Positions 8,256 through 15,580 of a stretch of DNA of 64,000 nt are shown here, in pieces. Source of the DNA: DASSFZ01 sp035292585 (GTDB lineage Bacteria; Chloroflexota; Anaerolineae; Fen-1058); assembly GCA_035292585.1 (NCBI GenBank), contig DATDPU010000039.1, forward strand, positions 1 to 64,000, written 5' to 3'. How positions within the stretch are numbered: position 1 is the stretch's first letter; every line of letters starts with the position of its first letter. Below the pieces are notes generated by a model. That model was not told where the DNA came from, did no database searches, and was given only the letters and a program-made list of their open reading frames with translations. Both the position numbers and the translations under genes were made by a program.

Positions 8256-9536
8256 TTATTCCATCCACCGGATCGGCCGCAGCTGCGCGCGCTCGAACAA
8301 CTCGACCCAGTTCGCGCCGCGCTTGATGAGGAGCGGCGCGATGCCCGCGAGCTCCAACTCGGCGATGACATACGGCGCGCCCGGATCGCCGCCAAAGCTG
8401 CCGGGGTCGATCAGGATCGCTACCACGCGCAGCCCGCTGCTGGCCAGGTGGCGCGCGGTGCGGGCCCAACGCGGGTTCACCGACGAGGTGATGATGATCA
8501 CGGTCGAGCCGCGCGCCAACCCGGTCGTCTCGCGGTACAGCAGCTCGTGCAGCGGCATGCTGCCTTCGGCGCGCAATACCGAGAGCGTCTCCAGAATCTT
8601 CATCATCTGCCGCTCGCCGCGATCGGGTTGCACGATCTCCCAACGTTGCCCGGCGGCGACCAGACCCAAGGCTTGATCGGTGCGCAGGAAATACTGGGCG
8701 ACGGAAGCGGCGACCGATACGCAGTACTCCTCGGTGCTGGCCGGCAAATCGAACTTGGGCGGACGCCGCCCGCCAGCCTGCTCGACGATCTGGCTGGGAT
8801 CGAGATGCCGCTCGCCGAAGTGAATGTAAGCCTGCATATCCAAGAAGATCCATACATCCGACATCGGGTCGAGCTCGAACTCTTTGACGAGCAGCCGGTT
8901 CTTGCGCGCGGTCGAGGGCCAGTGGATGCGATTGAAGCTATCGCCGGGGTAATACTCGCGGATGCCGGCCGCGTTCGCCGTGATCTGATGCGTGCGGCGG
9001 CGCAGCGCATCGCCGCCGGGGAGCGTGCCTAGCGGCATGGGGAACGAGCGCAGCGTGAACGTCGCCGGATACACGACCACATTCGTCGTGTGGCTGAGCG
9101 GGCGGCGGATCGTGAACAGGCCAAACGGATCGCTGCTGACAAGGGTGATCGGGCCGAGCCGATAACGTCCGCGCTCCAGACAATAGGTGCGCACCGACCA
9201 GGCATATTCCGTGTTGGGCGGGATGTTGTTGGCGACGTGGCTGGCCCGGTGGCCGGGCAGATCGGAACCGTCGAGCACTTCCAGCCACAGTTTAAGGAGT
9301 GGCCCGGTATTCCGCAGGCGGAACGCTTCCTCGATCGGCCGGCCGACCTGCGCGCGGCGCGAGCGCGTCTGGCGCGTGAGGCGCAGCCAGTTGACGCCCG
9401 ACCACGCCCACAAGTACGACAGCAGAATCACCGCCACGAGCAGGAAGAAGACGTTATAGAACATCGTCCGGCCGGTCGCCAGGCCGGCGATCAACATGCC
9501 GATGCTGAGGAGGATAACAGCGCGTAGACGAGTCAT
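8256..9536 (-). CDS. DUF58 domain protein
   Basis: A 426-residue protein with two N-terminal hydrophobic segments (residues 5-46), a beta-rich middle domain, and the DUF58 signature YYPGDSFNRIHWPSTARKN followed by LLVKEFELDPMSDVWIFLD. The latter begins a von Willebrand A-like fold. DUF58 genes are classically paired with MoxR AAA+ ATPases, and the MoxR gene lies directly upstream on the same strand. The pair is thought to act in envelope or complex maturation, but the target is unknown. Confidence 0.85.
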   Translation of the reverse strand: MTRLRAVILLSIGMLIAGLATGRTMFYNVFFLLVAVILLSYLWAWSGVNWLRLTRQTRSRRAQVGRPIEEAFRLRNTGPLLKLWLEVLDGSDLPGHRASHVANNIPPNTEYAWSVRTYCLERGRYRLGPITLVSSDPFGLFTIRRPLSHTTNVVVYPATFTLRSFPMPLGTLPGGDALRRRTHQITANAAGIREYYPGDSFNRIHWPSTARKNRLLVKEFELDPMSDVWIFLDMQAYIHFGERHLDPSQIVEQAGGRRPPKFDLPASTEEYCVSVAASVAQYFLRTDQALGLVAAGQRWEIVQPDRGERQMMKILETLSVLRAEGSMPLHELLYRETTGLARGSTVIIITSSVNPRWARTARHLASSGLRVVAILIDPGSFGGDPGAPYVIAELELAGIAPLLIKRGANWVELFERAQLRPIRWME

Positions 9537-9539
9537 GTA

Positions 9540-9644
9540 TGTTAGGAGGTTGGTGGATTGGTAATTGGCAGATTGGTGGATTGGTAAGTGGTAAAGGAAT
9601 GATTGACCACTCCGTTACCATCTACCAATTTACCTATCACCGAA
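9540..9644. repeat. Short degenerate tandem repeat between moxR and the DUF58 gene
   Basis: The spacer contains repeated units of the GATTGGTAA / GGTGGATTGGT type, then their complement (CCAATTTACC, ACCATCTACC). It could form a hairpin between the two minus-strand genes. Confidence 0.5.
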
Positions 9645-10601
9645 CTATCGGACTGCCTTCACCATGCCGCCCGGCACCGGCACGCTGTTGAGCATTTCGC
9701 GCAGCAGCCCCTCGGCGGTGACGTCTTTGATGCGCGCCGACGGACTGACGATCATCCGGTGAGCGAGAGCGAAGGGCGCCAGGTATTTCACGTCGTCGGG
9801 AATGACGTAGTCGCGACCGTCTAGCGCCGCGCGCGCCTGCGCGCCCCGATACAGCGTCAGCGAGCCACGCGGGCTGGCGCCCAGGTAAATGTCGTCGTGC
9901 CGGCGCGTCTGGCCGACCAGCTCGACGATATAACCCTTAATCAAATCATCGACGTAGACTTCGCGCACGTCGGCTTGTGCGGCGAGCAGCTCATCCACAT
10001 CCACCACCTGGTCGAGGGTCTCCAGCGGGTGTTGCCGGCGTTGATCGTCCAGGATGGCGATCTCATTTTTAGCGTCGGGGTAACCGATGTGGATGCGCAG
10101 CAGGAAACGATCGCGCTGCGCTTCGGGCAGCGGGAACGTGCCTTCGTATTCGATCGGGTTCTGGGTGGCGACGACCATAAAGGGCGGGCCGAGCCGGTGC
10201 GTTTCGCCATCGACGGTCACCTGCCGTTCCTCCATCGCTTCCAACAGCGCCGATTGCGTTTTGGGCGTGGCGCGATTGATCTCGTCGGCCAGGACGATCT
10301 GCGCCATGAGCGGGCCGGGCTGGAACACGAACTCGCGCGTGCGTTGATCGAAGATGCGGACGCCGGTCACATCGCTGGGCAGCATGTCGGGGGTGAACTG
10401 GATGCGCCGGAAGATGCAGCCGATCGATTTGGCGATCGCTTTCGCCAGCATGGTCTTGCCCACGCCGGGCACGTCTTCGATCAACAAGTGCCCCTGGCAC
10501 AGTAACCCGACGGCGGTCAGCACCACCGTATCGTGTTTGCCGATGATGACCTTCTCGATGTTGTCGACCAGTTTCTGGCCGACAGCCTGAACCGTGTTCA
10601 T
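9645..10601 (-). CDS. MoxR family AAA+ ATPase
   Basis: A 318-residue AAA+ ATPase with Walker A EDVPGVGKTMLAKAIA, Walker B IVLADEINRATPKTQSALL, sensor MVVATQNPIEYEGTFPLPEAQRDRF, and the C-terminal lid domain (RPSARIKDV-like, here SPSARIKDVTAEGLL). The start is ATG at 10601 (MNTVQAVGQ) because AAGGAG stands 6 bp before it; an in-frame ATG two codons earlier abuts the Shine-Dalgarno. MoxR proteins are chaperone-like ATPases that act with vWA/DUF58 partners, here the downstream gene. Confidence 0.9.
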   Translation of the reverse strand: MNTVQAVGQKLVDNIEKVIIGKHDTVVLTAVGLLCQGHLLIEDVPGVGKTMLAKAIAKSIGCIFRRIQFTPDMLPSDVTGVRIFDQRTREFVFQPGPLMAQIVLADEINRATPKTQSALLEAMEERQVTVDGETHRLGPPFMVVATQNPIEYEGTFPLPEAQRDRFLLRIHIGYPDAKNEIAILDDQRRQHPLETLDQVVDVDELLAAQADVREVYVDDLIKGYIVELVGQTRRHDDIYLGASPRGSLTLYRGAQARAALDGRDYVIPDDVKYLAPFALAHRMIVSPSARIKDVTAEGLLREMLNSVPVPGGMVKAVR

Positions 10602-10738
10602 ACACATCTCCTTGTCGATTTGGCGCTGCGTAGTATACACTGGAGTTGACGGAATGGTTCAATACTCGTAAGGGGATACAGAGCAATCGCAGCGAATATG
10701 TCAATGCCTGATTCACGATAATCAGGCGCGGTTGCTCT

Positions 10739-10970
10739 AGGCCCGCGTCTCGCGGGCCGCGCGAAGCTGCGGGGTTGGGACGGCACAACCCTCTTCGCTG
10801 CGCTCGTGGGCAGGCCGCCGCCCGTCCTTATAGCTGGCAATGAAAGGCGGCGGCTGGCACTGCCGTCCGCCGCAGGCCCACGGGGCGGCTTCGCACTGCG
10901 ACTGCGGCAGGAACTATGCAACTTCAAGTTGTCGAAGTACCAGGCCCGCGTCTCGCGGGCCGCGCGAAGC
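10739..10970. repeat. Family A repeat copy 3 bracketed by 29-bp direct repeats
   Basis: The core 10768-10941 shares 10822-10875 with window positions 1-54 and 10784-10822 with 4265-4303. Identical 29-bp blocks on both sides each contain the perfect hairpin GGCCCGCG/CGCGGGCC with a TCT loop. This recalls the direct repeats bracketing copy 2, but they are longer. Confidence 0.65.
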
Positions 10971-11067
10971 GGACGAGGAGCCATTATGCCTGTATTTGCG
11001 TTGGGCGAAGATTTAGATGCGCTTGCCCTTGCCGGTTGGATCGGGCGTGCACTTTCCAATTTGCCTA

Positions 11068-11076
11068 TGCTATAAT
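11068..11076 (+). promoter_or_regulatory. Extended -10 promoter of the alpha/beta hydrolase gene
   Basis: TGCTATAAT, with a perfect -10 at 11071-11076 and no clear -35. The start codon is only 13 bp downstream of the -10, so the transcript would be leaderless or nearly so. Confidence 0.55.
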
Positions 11077-11089
11077 AGCAAACGATTCT

Positions 11090-11902
11090 ATGCCGCACCT
11101 GTCAATCGATCGTCTTCAGCTCAACTATCAGTCTGTGGGTGAAGGCCCGGCCGTGCTGTTGGTTCATGGTTGGGCGTCCTCCTGGCGGATGTGGGCGCGC
11201 AGCATGAGCCGGCTGGCGCAGGCCGGTTATCAGGCTTGGGCGGTCGATTTGATCGGGTTTGGCGAGTCGGACAAGCCGGTTGACGGCTGGTACACGCTGG
11301 AACGATTCACCCAGGTACTGGCCGAGTTCTGCGATCGAATGGAGCTGGTGCGCCCGGCGGTGGTCGGCCACTCGATGGGCGGCACGATCGCGTTGAGTCT
11401 GGCTGCGCAACGGGATGTTCGCGCGCTGGTGGTGGTGGCGCCCGTCGTCAACGGCGAGCTGAGTTTTTCGCTGCATCTGCTGCTCACTTCGCCAGTCGCA
11501 CGGCGGTTATTTCGCTGGATGCGCAAGCAAGCGTTCTTCTCGGCGCTGGGCGATAAGCCGCTGGTCGCCGTGCCCGGTCTATTCCGCGATCCGATACGCC
11601 GGCGCAATCATCAAGACTTGCGCGCGACGACGGTGAACGCGGCGGTGGGCAGCTTGCGGACCGTCGTCACCTCAAATCTGGAAAACCATTTAACCGGCAT
11701 TCGCGCGCCCACGCTGGTGTTGGTGGGCGGGCGCGATATGGCGGTGTGGCCGGCGCAGGGCCGGCTGGCGGCGCAGCTCATTCCAGGCGCGCGGCTGGTG
11801 GTGTGGCCCGACGCCAGCCACCTGTTGATCGACGAGCGCGGCGACGACTTCGATGCGCTGTTGCTCGATCACCTGAGCGGGACTCGCGCAGTGTCCGGTT
11901 GA
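11090..11902 (+). CDS. Alpha/beta hydrolase
   Basis: A 270-residue alpha/beta-hydrolase fold protein. The oxyanion-hole motif is LLVHGWASSW. The nucleophile elbow is VVGHSMGGTIALS (GHSMGG, Ser). The acid-bearing strand reads TLVLVGGRDMAVWP. The catalytic His is in WPDASHLLIDERGD. The substrate is unknown; homologues include esterases, epoxide hydrolases and haloperoxidase-like enzymes. I chose the ATG at 11090 (MPHLSIDRLQLNYQ) because it fits the family start and the TATAAT at 11071; the longer in-frame extension reads through repeat DNA. No Shine-Dalgarno is visible. Confidence 0.85.
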   Translation: MPHLSIDRLQLNYQSVGEGPAVLLVHGWASSWRMWARSMSRLAQAGYQAWAVDLIGFGESDKPVDGWYTLERFTQVLAEFCDRMELVRPAVVGHSMGGTIALSLAAQRDVRALVVVAPVVNGELSFSLHLLLTSPVARRLFRWMRKQAFFSALGDKPLVAVPGLFRDPIRRRNHQDLRATTVNAAVGSLRTVVTSNLENHLTGIRAPTLVLVGGRDMAVWPAQGRLAAQLIPGARLVVWPDASHLLIDERGDDFDALLLDHLSGTRAVSG

Positions 11903-11937
11903 GTCAGGAGCGGAACCGGCCGATCTCCATTCGTGCC

Positions 11938-12522
11938 ATGAATGCCATCCGCGCTTTTATCGCCATCGAGTTGCCCCGAGTCACCCGGGATGCGTTGGGC
12001 GAGGTTCAGGCCCGGTTGAGCCATCACGCGCCGCCCGGCAGCGTGCGTTGGGTGAAGCCCGATAACGTTCACCTGACGCTCAAGTTTCTGGGCCAGGTTC
12101 CGACCGCGCAACTGGATTCGATCACGCTGGCGCTCAAACGCGCCGTGAGCGGCCTGCGCGTATTTCCCTTCGAGGTGATGAGCGTCGGCTGTTTTCCCGA
12201 TGCGCAGAAGCCGCGCGTGATCTGGGTGGGCGTGGACGAGCCGACGGGCGCGCTGCACGCGCTGCAACGCGCGATTGAATCGGCGACGGCGCCGCTGGGT
12301 TACCCGACGGAGCCGCGCGCCTTTCAGCCGCATCTCACGCTCGGCCGCACGGCGCGCGATGTGAAACCGATTGACCTGCACCGGCTGGGCGAACTGGTAA
12401 AATCGACGAAGGTGGGTCTGCTGGGGCATGTACACGCGGACGAAATCTTGCTGTTCCAAAGCGATCTGGCGCCGGGCGGCTCGGTGTACACGGTCCTGGC
12501 CCGGATTCCATTAGCGCGATAG
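11938..12522 (+). CDS. thpR: RNA 2',3'-cyclic phosphodiesterase (2H family)
   Basis: A 194-residue 2H phosphoesterase, also called 2'-5' RNA ligase. The two catalytic HxTx motifs are HLTLKFLG and HLTLGRTA, spaced as in ThpR/LigT. The start MNAIRAFIAIELP is typical of the family. The enzyme hydrolyses 2',3'-cyclic phosphate ends of RNA. It begins 35 bp after the hydrolase and is probably cotranscribed with it. Confidence 0.9.
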   Translation: MNAIRAFIAIELPRVTRDALGEVQARLSHHAPPGSVRWVKPDNVHLTLKFLGQVPTAQLDSITLALKRAVSGLRVFPFEVMSVGCFPDAQKPRVIWVGVDEPTGALHALQRAIESATAPLGYPTEPRAFQPHLTLGRTARDVKPIDLHRLGELVKSTKVGLLGHVHADEILLFQSDLAPGGSVYTVLARIPLAR

Positions 12523-12588
12523 TCAGTGAAGAGTGAACAGTGAATAGCGCTCACTGATAACTGGTCACTGGATAGTGGTGAAGGTTAA

Positions 12589-13236
12589 ATGCGATTCGCG
12601 GATCGGGTTGAGGCCGGGCGGCAACTGGCCGCGCAGCTGATTGATCTGCGCGACGACGTGGATGTGATCGTGCTCGGTATCCCGCGCGGCGGGGTCGTGG
12701 TGGGTTACGAAGTCGCGTTGGCGCTGGGCGCGCCCTTCGATGTCGCGCTCTCGCGCAAGCTCGGCGCGCCGGACAATGCCGAGCTGGCGATTGGCGCGTT
12801 GGCTGAAAACGGCGCGCGCGTCCTCGACGATTTTTTGATCGCGCAGCTGCGCGTGCCTGCCGATTACATCGAGCGCGTCACCCGGCAAGAGCGACGTGAG
12901 ATCGAGCGGCGCGGGCCGCTGTATCGAGGTCGCCGCCCGCCGCTCGAAGTGCATGACCGGACCGCGGTCATCGTCGACGACGGCGTCGCCACCGGTTCGA
13001 CGCTGACCGTCACGTTGCGCGCTTTGCGCGAGCAGGGGGCGCACACCTTAGTGGCGGCCGCGCCGGTCATCGCCGGCGAGGCGCTGGAGCGCCTGGGCGC
13101 GCTTGCCGATCGCGTGGTGTATGTCGAGGCGCCGAGTTTCTTCGCTTCTGTCGGCGGCTTCTACGATCACTTCGAGCAGGTCAGCGACGCGGAAGTACGC
13201 GAGTTGCTGGCCGATGTCGCCGAGACGCGCTCCTAA
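12589..13236 (+). CDS. Phosphoribosyltransferase family protein
   Basis: A 215-residue type I PRTase fold. The N-terminal VDVIVLGIPRGGVVVGYEVA and the PRPP-binding loop TAVIVDDGVATGSTL are clear. The long insert after GAPDNAELAIGALAENG is typical of the predicted phosphoribosyltransferases often encoded near dienelactone-hydrolase-type proteins. The actual substrate is unknown. GAAGG precedes the ATG. The TAA stop (13234-13236) overlaps the stop of the convergent Amt-like gene. Confidence 0.8.
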   Translation: MRFADRVEAGRQLAAQLIDLRDDVDVIVLGIPRGGVVVGYEVALALGAPFDVALSRKLGAPDNAELAIGALAENGARVLDDFLIAQLRVPADYIERVTRQERREIERRGPLYRGRRPPLEVHDRTAVIVDDGVATGSTLTVTLRALREQGAHTLVAAAPVIAGEALERLGALADRVVYVEAPSFFASVGGFYDHFEQVSDAEVRELLADVAETRS

Positions 13237-14570
13237 GAAGTTTGAGAGTGCGGGGGCGTGGCGGCAGGCGTGTCGAGCGCCGGCTGTGTTTCCAGGGGAA
13301 TAGGCAAAACGGCGGGGGCGCGTCGCGTGAGGAGCGCGAACGGAAACAACAACAGCGCAGCGACACACACCGCCAGCGCGCCGATCGCCGCCAGCGCCGC
13401 TAGCTGCGCGGTGAGCTGCCCCGGATCGGAAGCCAGGACGCCGCGCACACCCTGCGCTACATCGACGCCGTTCCACCCCGACCCGAACGCGCCATCGGCC
13501 AACACGCCGAGCGCGATCAACCCCCACGCACCGGCGGCTCCCGATAGCGCAAGCACATCCGCCCGATCATTCAATCTCCACCTGGCCTCAGCCGTGTATC
13601 GTCCCAGGATGAACAGGCTGCCGGCGATCGCGCCGATGACGCTGGCGCTGCTCAAGGGGATGAACCACGCCGCTGCGCCAGCGGCGATCCAGCCCGCCAG
13701 CCAGCCCCGAACCGCCATCAACAGCTGGAGCCGTCCGGTAACCAGCCAGATGTACGCGCTGACCACGATCAGGGCCGTGCTGGCGCTGATCAATCCCGTG
13801 GCCGCGACACTCGTCAAGCTCGCATCGGTGCGCGTGATGAGCAGCGGGTCGCCGACGATCCAGGCCGACCAGCCCGCGCCGAACAAGACCGCGCCGAGCA
13901 GCGTCAACAGCGGTTGGTGCGTCATCGGGAGGGTCGGGACCGGGCGCGCCGCGTCCTCGGCGTGTCGAAACAACCGCAGCGCGACGAAGGCGACGCAGGC
14001 GGACGCAAAGAAGACCACGCCTGAACCGGCGGCATCGATCGCGCCGTGACCAAGATTGAGATTGAGACCCAGCAGCCCCAGCCAGCCGCCGCCCCAAACC
14101 CACGCGCCGACGATCGGGAATACGATCGCGGTCGAGACGATCCCGGCGGCGATCAGCGCCACACGTTGGACGCGATCGCCCAACGCGATGACGGGGATCA
14201 GCCCGGCGGCGATCGCCATGGGCAGGCGGTGCAACAGCAGCGTTTCGACCAGCGCCAGGCCGCTCCGCACGCCGTCGGCCTCGCCGAAGAAACCTTCCAG
14301 ACCCGCGAACGACCAGCGCCCGGCGCTGGCAGGGAAGGGGGACCAGACTTTATCGAGGCCGACCAGCCCCGCCGGCGCGGTCGGGCTTAAGCCGATGCCG
14401 CCGAACTGGAGCGCAAAACCGAAGCCGATGTAGGCGACGACAGAGGCGACGGTGATCACGAGCGCGGCCAGCAAGGATTCGCGCAGCCGATCGCGCGGAG
14501 TGCTGCCGAGCGCGGTGAGCAACAAGCCTAATGGCAGCAGGTAGGCAAAGGGCAAGAGTGATGTGTTCAT
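13233..14570 (-). CDS. Amt/Rh-family-like membrane protein lacking both pore histidines
   Basis: A 445-residue polytopic membrane protein with about 11 hydrophobic segments, recognisable as ammonium-transporter-like. WVWGGGWLGLLG (residues 158-168) matches the Amt TM5 entry. IDAAGSGVVFF keeps the conserved Asp (Asp179) but has Phe187 where Amt has the first pore His. SGAAGAWGLIALGVL has Ser343 where the HGxxG His should be. RGWLAGWIAAGAAAWF and GAIAGSLFI correspond to the second half. Ordinary ammonium conduction is therefore doubtful; it may be a sensor or transport another solute. The C-terminus is a short Pro/Thr tail. It overlaps the PRTase stop codon. Confidence 0.65.
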   Translation of the reverse strand: MNTSLLPFAYLLPLGLLLTALGSTPRDRLRESLLAALVITVASVVAYIGFGFALQFGGIGLSPTAPAGLVGLDKVWSPFPASAGRWSFAGLEGFFGEADGVRSGLALVETLLLHRLPMAIAAGLIPVIALGDRVQRVALIAAGIVSTAIVFPIVGAWVWGGGWLGLLGLNLNLGHGAIDAAGSGVVFFASACVAFVALRLFRHAEDAARPVPTLPMTHQPLLTLLGAVLFGAGWSAWIVGDPLLITRTDASLTSVAATGLISASTALIVVSAYIWLVTGRLQLLMAVRGWLAGWIAAGAAAWFIPLSSASVIGAIAGSLFILGRYTAEARWRLNDRADVLALSGAAGAWGLIALGVLADGAFGSGWNGVDVAQGVRGVLASDPGQLTAQLAALAAIGALAVCVAALLLFPFALLTRRAPAVLPIPLETQPALDTPAATPPHSQTS

Positions 14571-14674
14571 GTAAGCGGGTTTGAAACCACGGATGTCACG
14601 GATTTCACCGATATACTACTCGCCGGCATAAACTGCGCTTTTGCATTGACGAATGACGAGAGACAAAGCCATCG

Positions 14675-15178
14675 GTGGTTATGAGCCTGGGTGTGGATAA
14701 TACCAGAGTCGCAAGCGAAGATCAAAAGCGCCCGCCTGGCCTGATCGCCGACGTGATGTTGGGTCGATTGGCGAAATGGCTGCGCTTGCTGGGATACGAT
14801 ACGCTCTACAGCAATTCCGCCGACGATGTGACGTTGCTGCGGAGGGCGCAGGCCGAAGATCGAGTGCTGCTCACGCGTGACCGGGCGCTCTCGCGGCAGC
14901 GCGGCGTGCGCGCGCTGTGGATCGAGTCGCAAGAGCTTAAGCTGCAGCTGCGGCAGGTGCAGACGGCGCTCGGCTCGCCGCCGGACGGCAGCCTCACGCG
15001 CTGCGCCGTGTGCAATGCGCGGCTGGAAGCCATCGATCGATCGGTCGTTGCCGGGCGCGTGCCGCCGTACGTCTTTCAAACGCAAGCTGAGTTTCGGCGC
15101 TGTCCGCAGTGCGAGCGGGTCTATTGGGCGGCGACGCACGTCGCGCGCATGCAGGAATTGATGAACGAGCTGGAGTAG
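14675..15178 (+). CDS. Mut7-C RNase-like (PIN-like) protein with zinc ribbon
   Basis: A 167-residue protein. LIADVMLGRLAKWLRLLGYDTLY and RVLLTRDRALSRQ form the Mut7-C PIN-like domain with its acidic residues. A zinc ribbon follows: C-x2-C (RCAVCNARL) and C-x2-C (RRCPQCERVYW). Mut7-C proteins are predicted ribonucleases. The start may be GTG 14675 or ATG 14681; the conserved part begins at GLIADVML. The gene is alone, divergent from the Amt-like gene. Confidence 0.85.
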   Translation: MVMSLGVDNTRVASEDQKRPPGLIADVMLGRLAKWLRLLGYDTLYSNSADDVTLLRRAQAEDRVLLTRDRALSRQRGVRALWIESQELKLQLRQVQTALGSPPDGSLTRCAVCNARLEAIDRSVVAGRVPPYVFQTQAEFRRCPQCERVYWAATHVARMQELMNELE

Positions 15179-15580
15179 GGGATGGATGCTGGCCCGGCCC
15201 TGCGCCGTCGTCAACCGCAACCCGGCAGGACAATCAAGTCGATACAGCCAGATATAGAAATGGATACATATTTTGGACGCAGGCGGAACGCCAAAACACA
15301 TCGCTCAAAATGCGCCGGAATTTAATGCTTTTTCCAGCAGGCGAGCAGCGCAGCCTGGGTACCAAGACATTCGTAGGTTGACCTGTTTTGCCGCATGTGC
15401 CACAATGGCAATCGCGCAACGGGATCACCGGGGGCTGCTCCTTCTCCGCAAGACCACATTCGTCGCCGTGCACCTGCCACACTCTGAAGTTCCCCGACAG
15501 CATCGTGTTGTGCCGTACAACAACTGAATACCGACAATCGAATAACGACCGAACGTCATACGAGTCCTAGGAGTGAGATC
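15179..15580. other. Long leader region upstream of the subtilase gene
   Basis: I see no gene in this 400-bp space. It contains one good promoter (15378-15406), giving an untranslated leader of roughly 170 nt before the subtilase. The sequence is less GC-rich than the flanks. I could not assign a known riboswitch or leader to it. Confidence 0.4.
15378..15406 (+). promoter_or_regulatory. Promoter upstream of the subtilase gene
   Basis: TTGACC (15378-15383), 17-bp spacer, CACAAT (15401-15406) with a TGC extension at 15398-15400. Confidence 0.5.

Larger units (their letters stand above)
10602..11089. other. Intergenic repeat cluster between moxR and the alpha/beta hydrolase gene
   Basis: No gene is supported. 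The stretch holds two 29-bp direct repeats (10739-10767 and 10942-10970) containing the hairpin GGCCCGCGTCTCGCGGGCC. They flank a copy of repeat family A (10768-10941). The hydrolase promoter follows. A 29-codon ORF at 10986-11075 with GAGGAG 5 bp before its ATG exists, but its stop overlaps the promoter and I do not call it. Confidence 0.6.

Noticed and set aside
7723..8853. 376-codon minus-strand ORF across the VTT and DUF58 genes
   Set aside because: Arg/His/Gln/Asp-rich shadow translation of GC-rich genes. It spans a repeat-filled intergenic space and has no domain features.
10986..11075. 29-codon ORF with GAGGAG 5 bp before its ATG, upstream of the alpha/beta hydrolase
   Set aside because: Its stop lies inside the hydrolase -10 element, and the Shine-Dalgarno belongs to repeat-flanking sequence. 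Probably coincidence, though a leader peptide cannot be excluded.
13233..14570. Annotation as a functional ammonium transporter
   Set aside because: Both pore histidines are replaced, so transport of ammonium should not be assumed from fold similarity.
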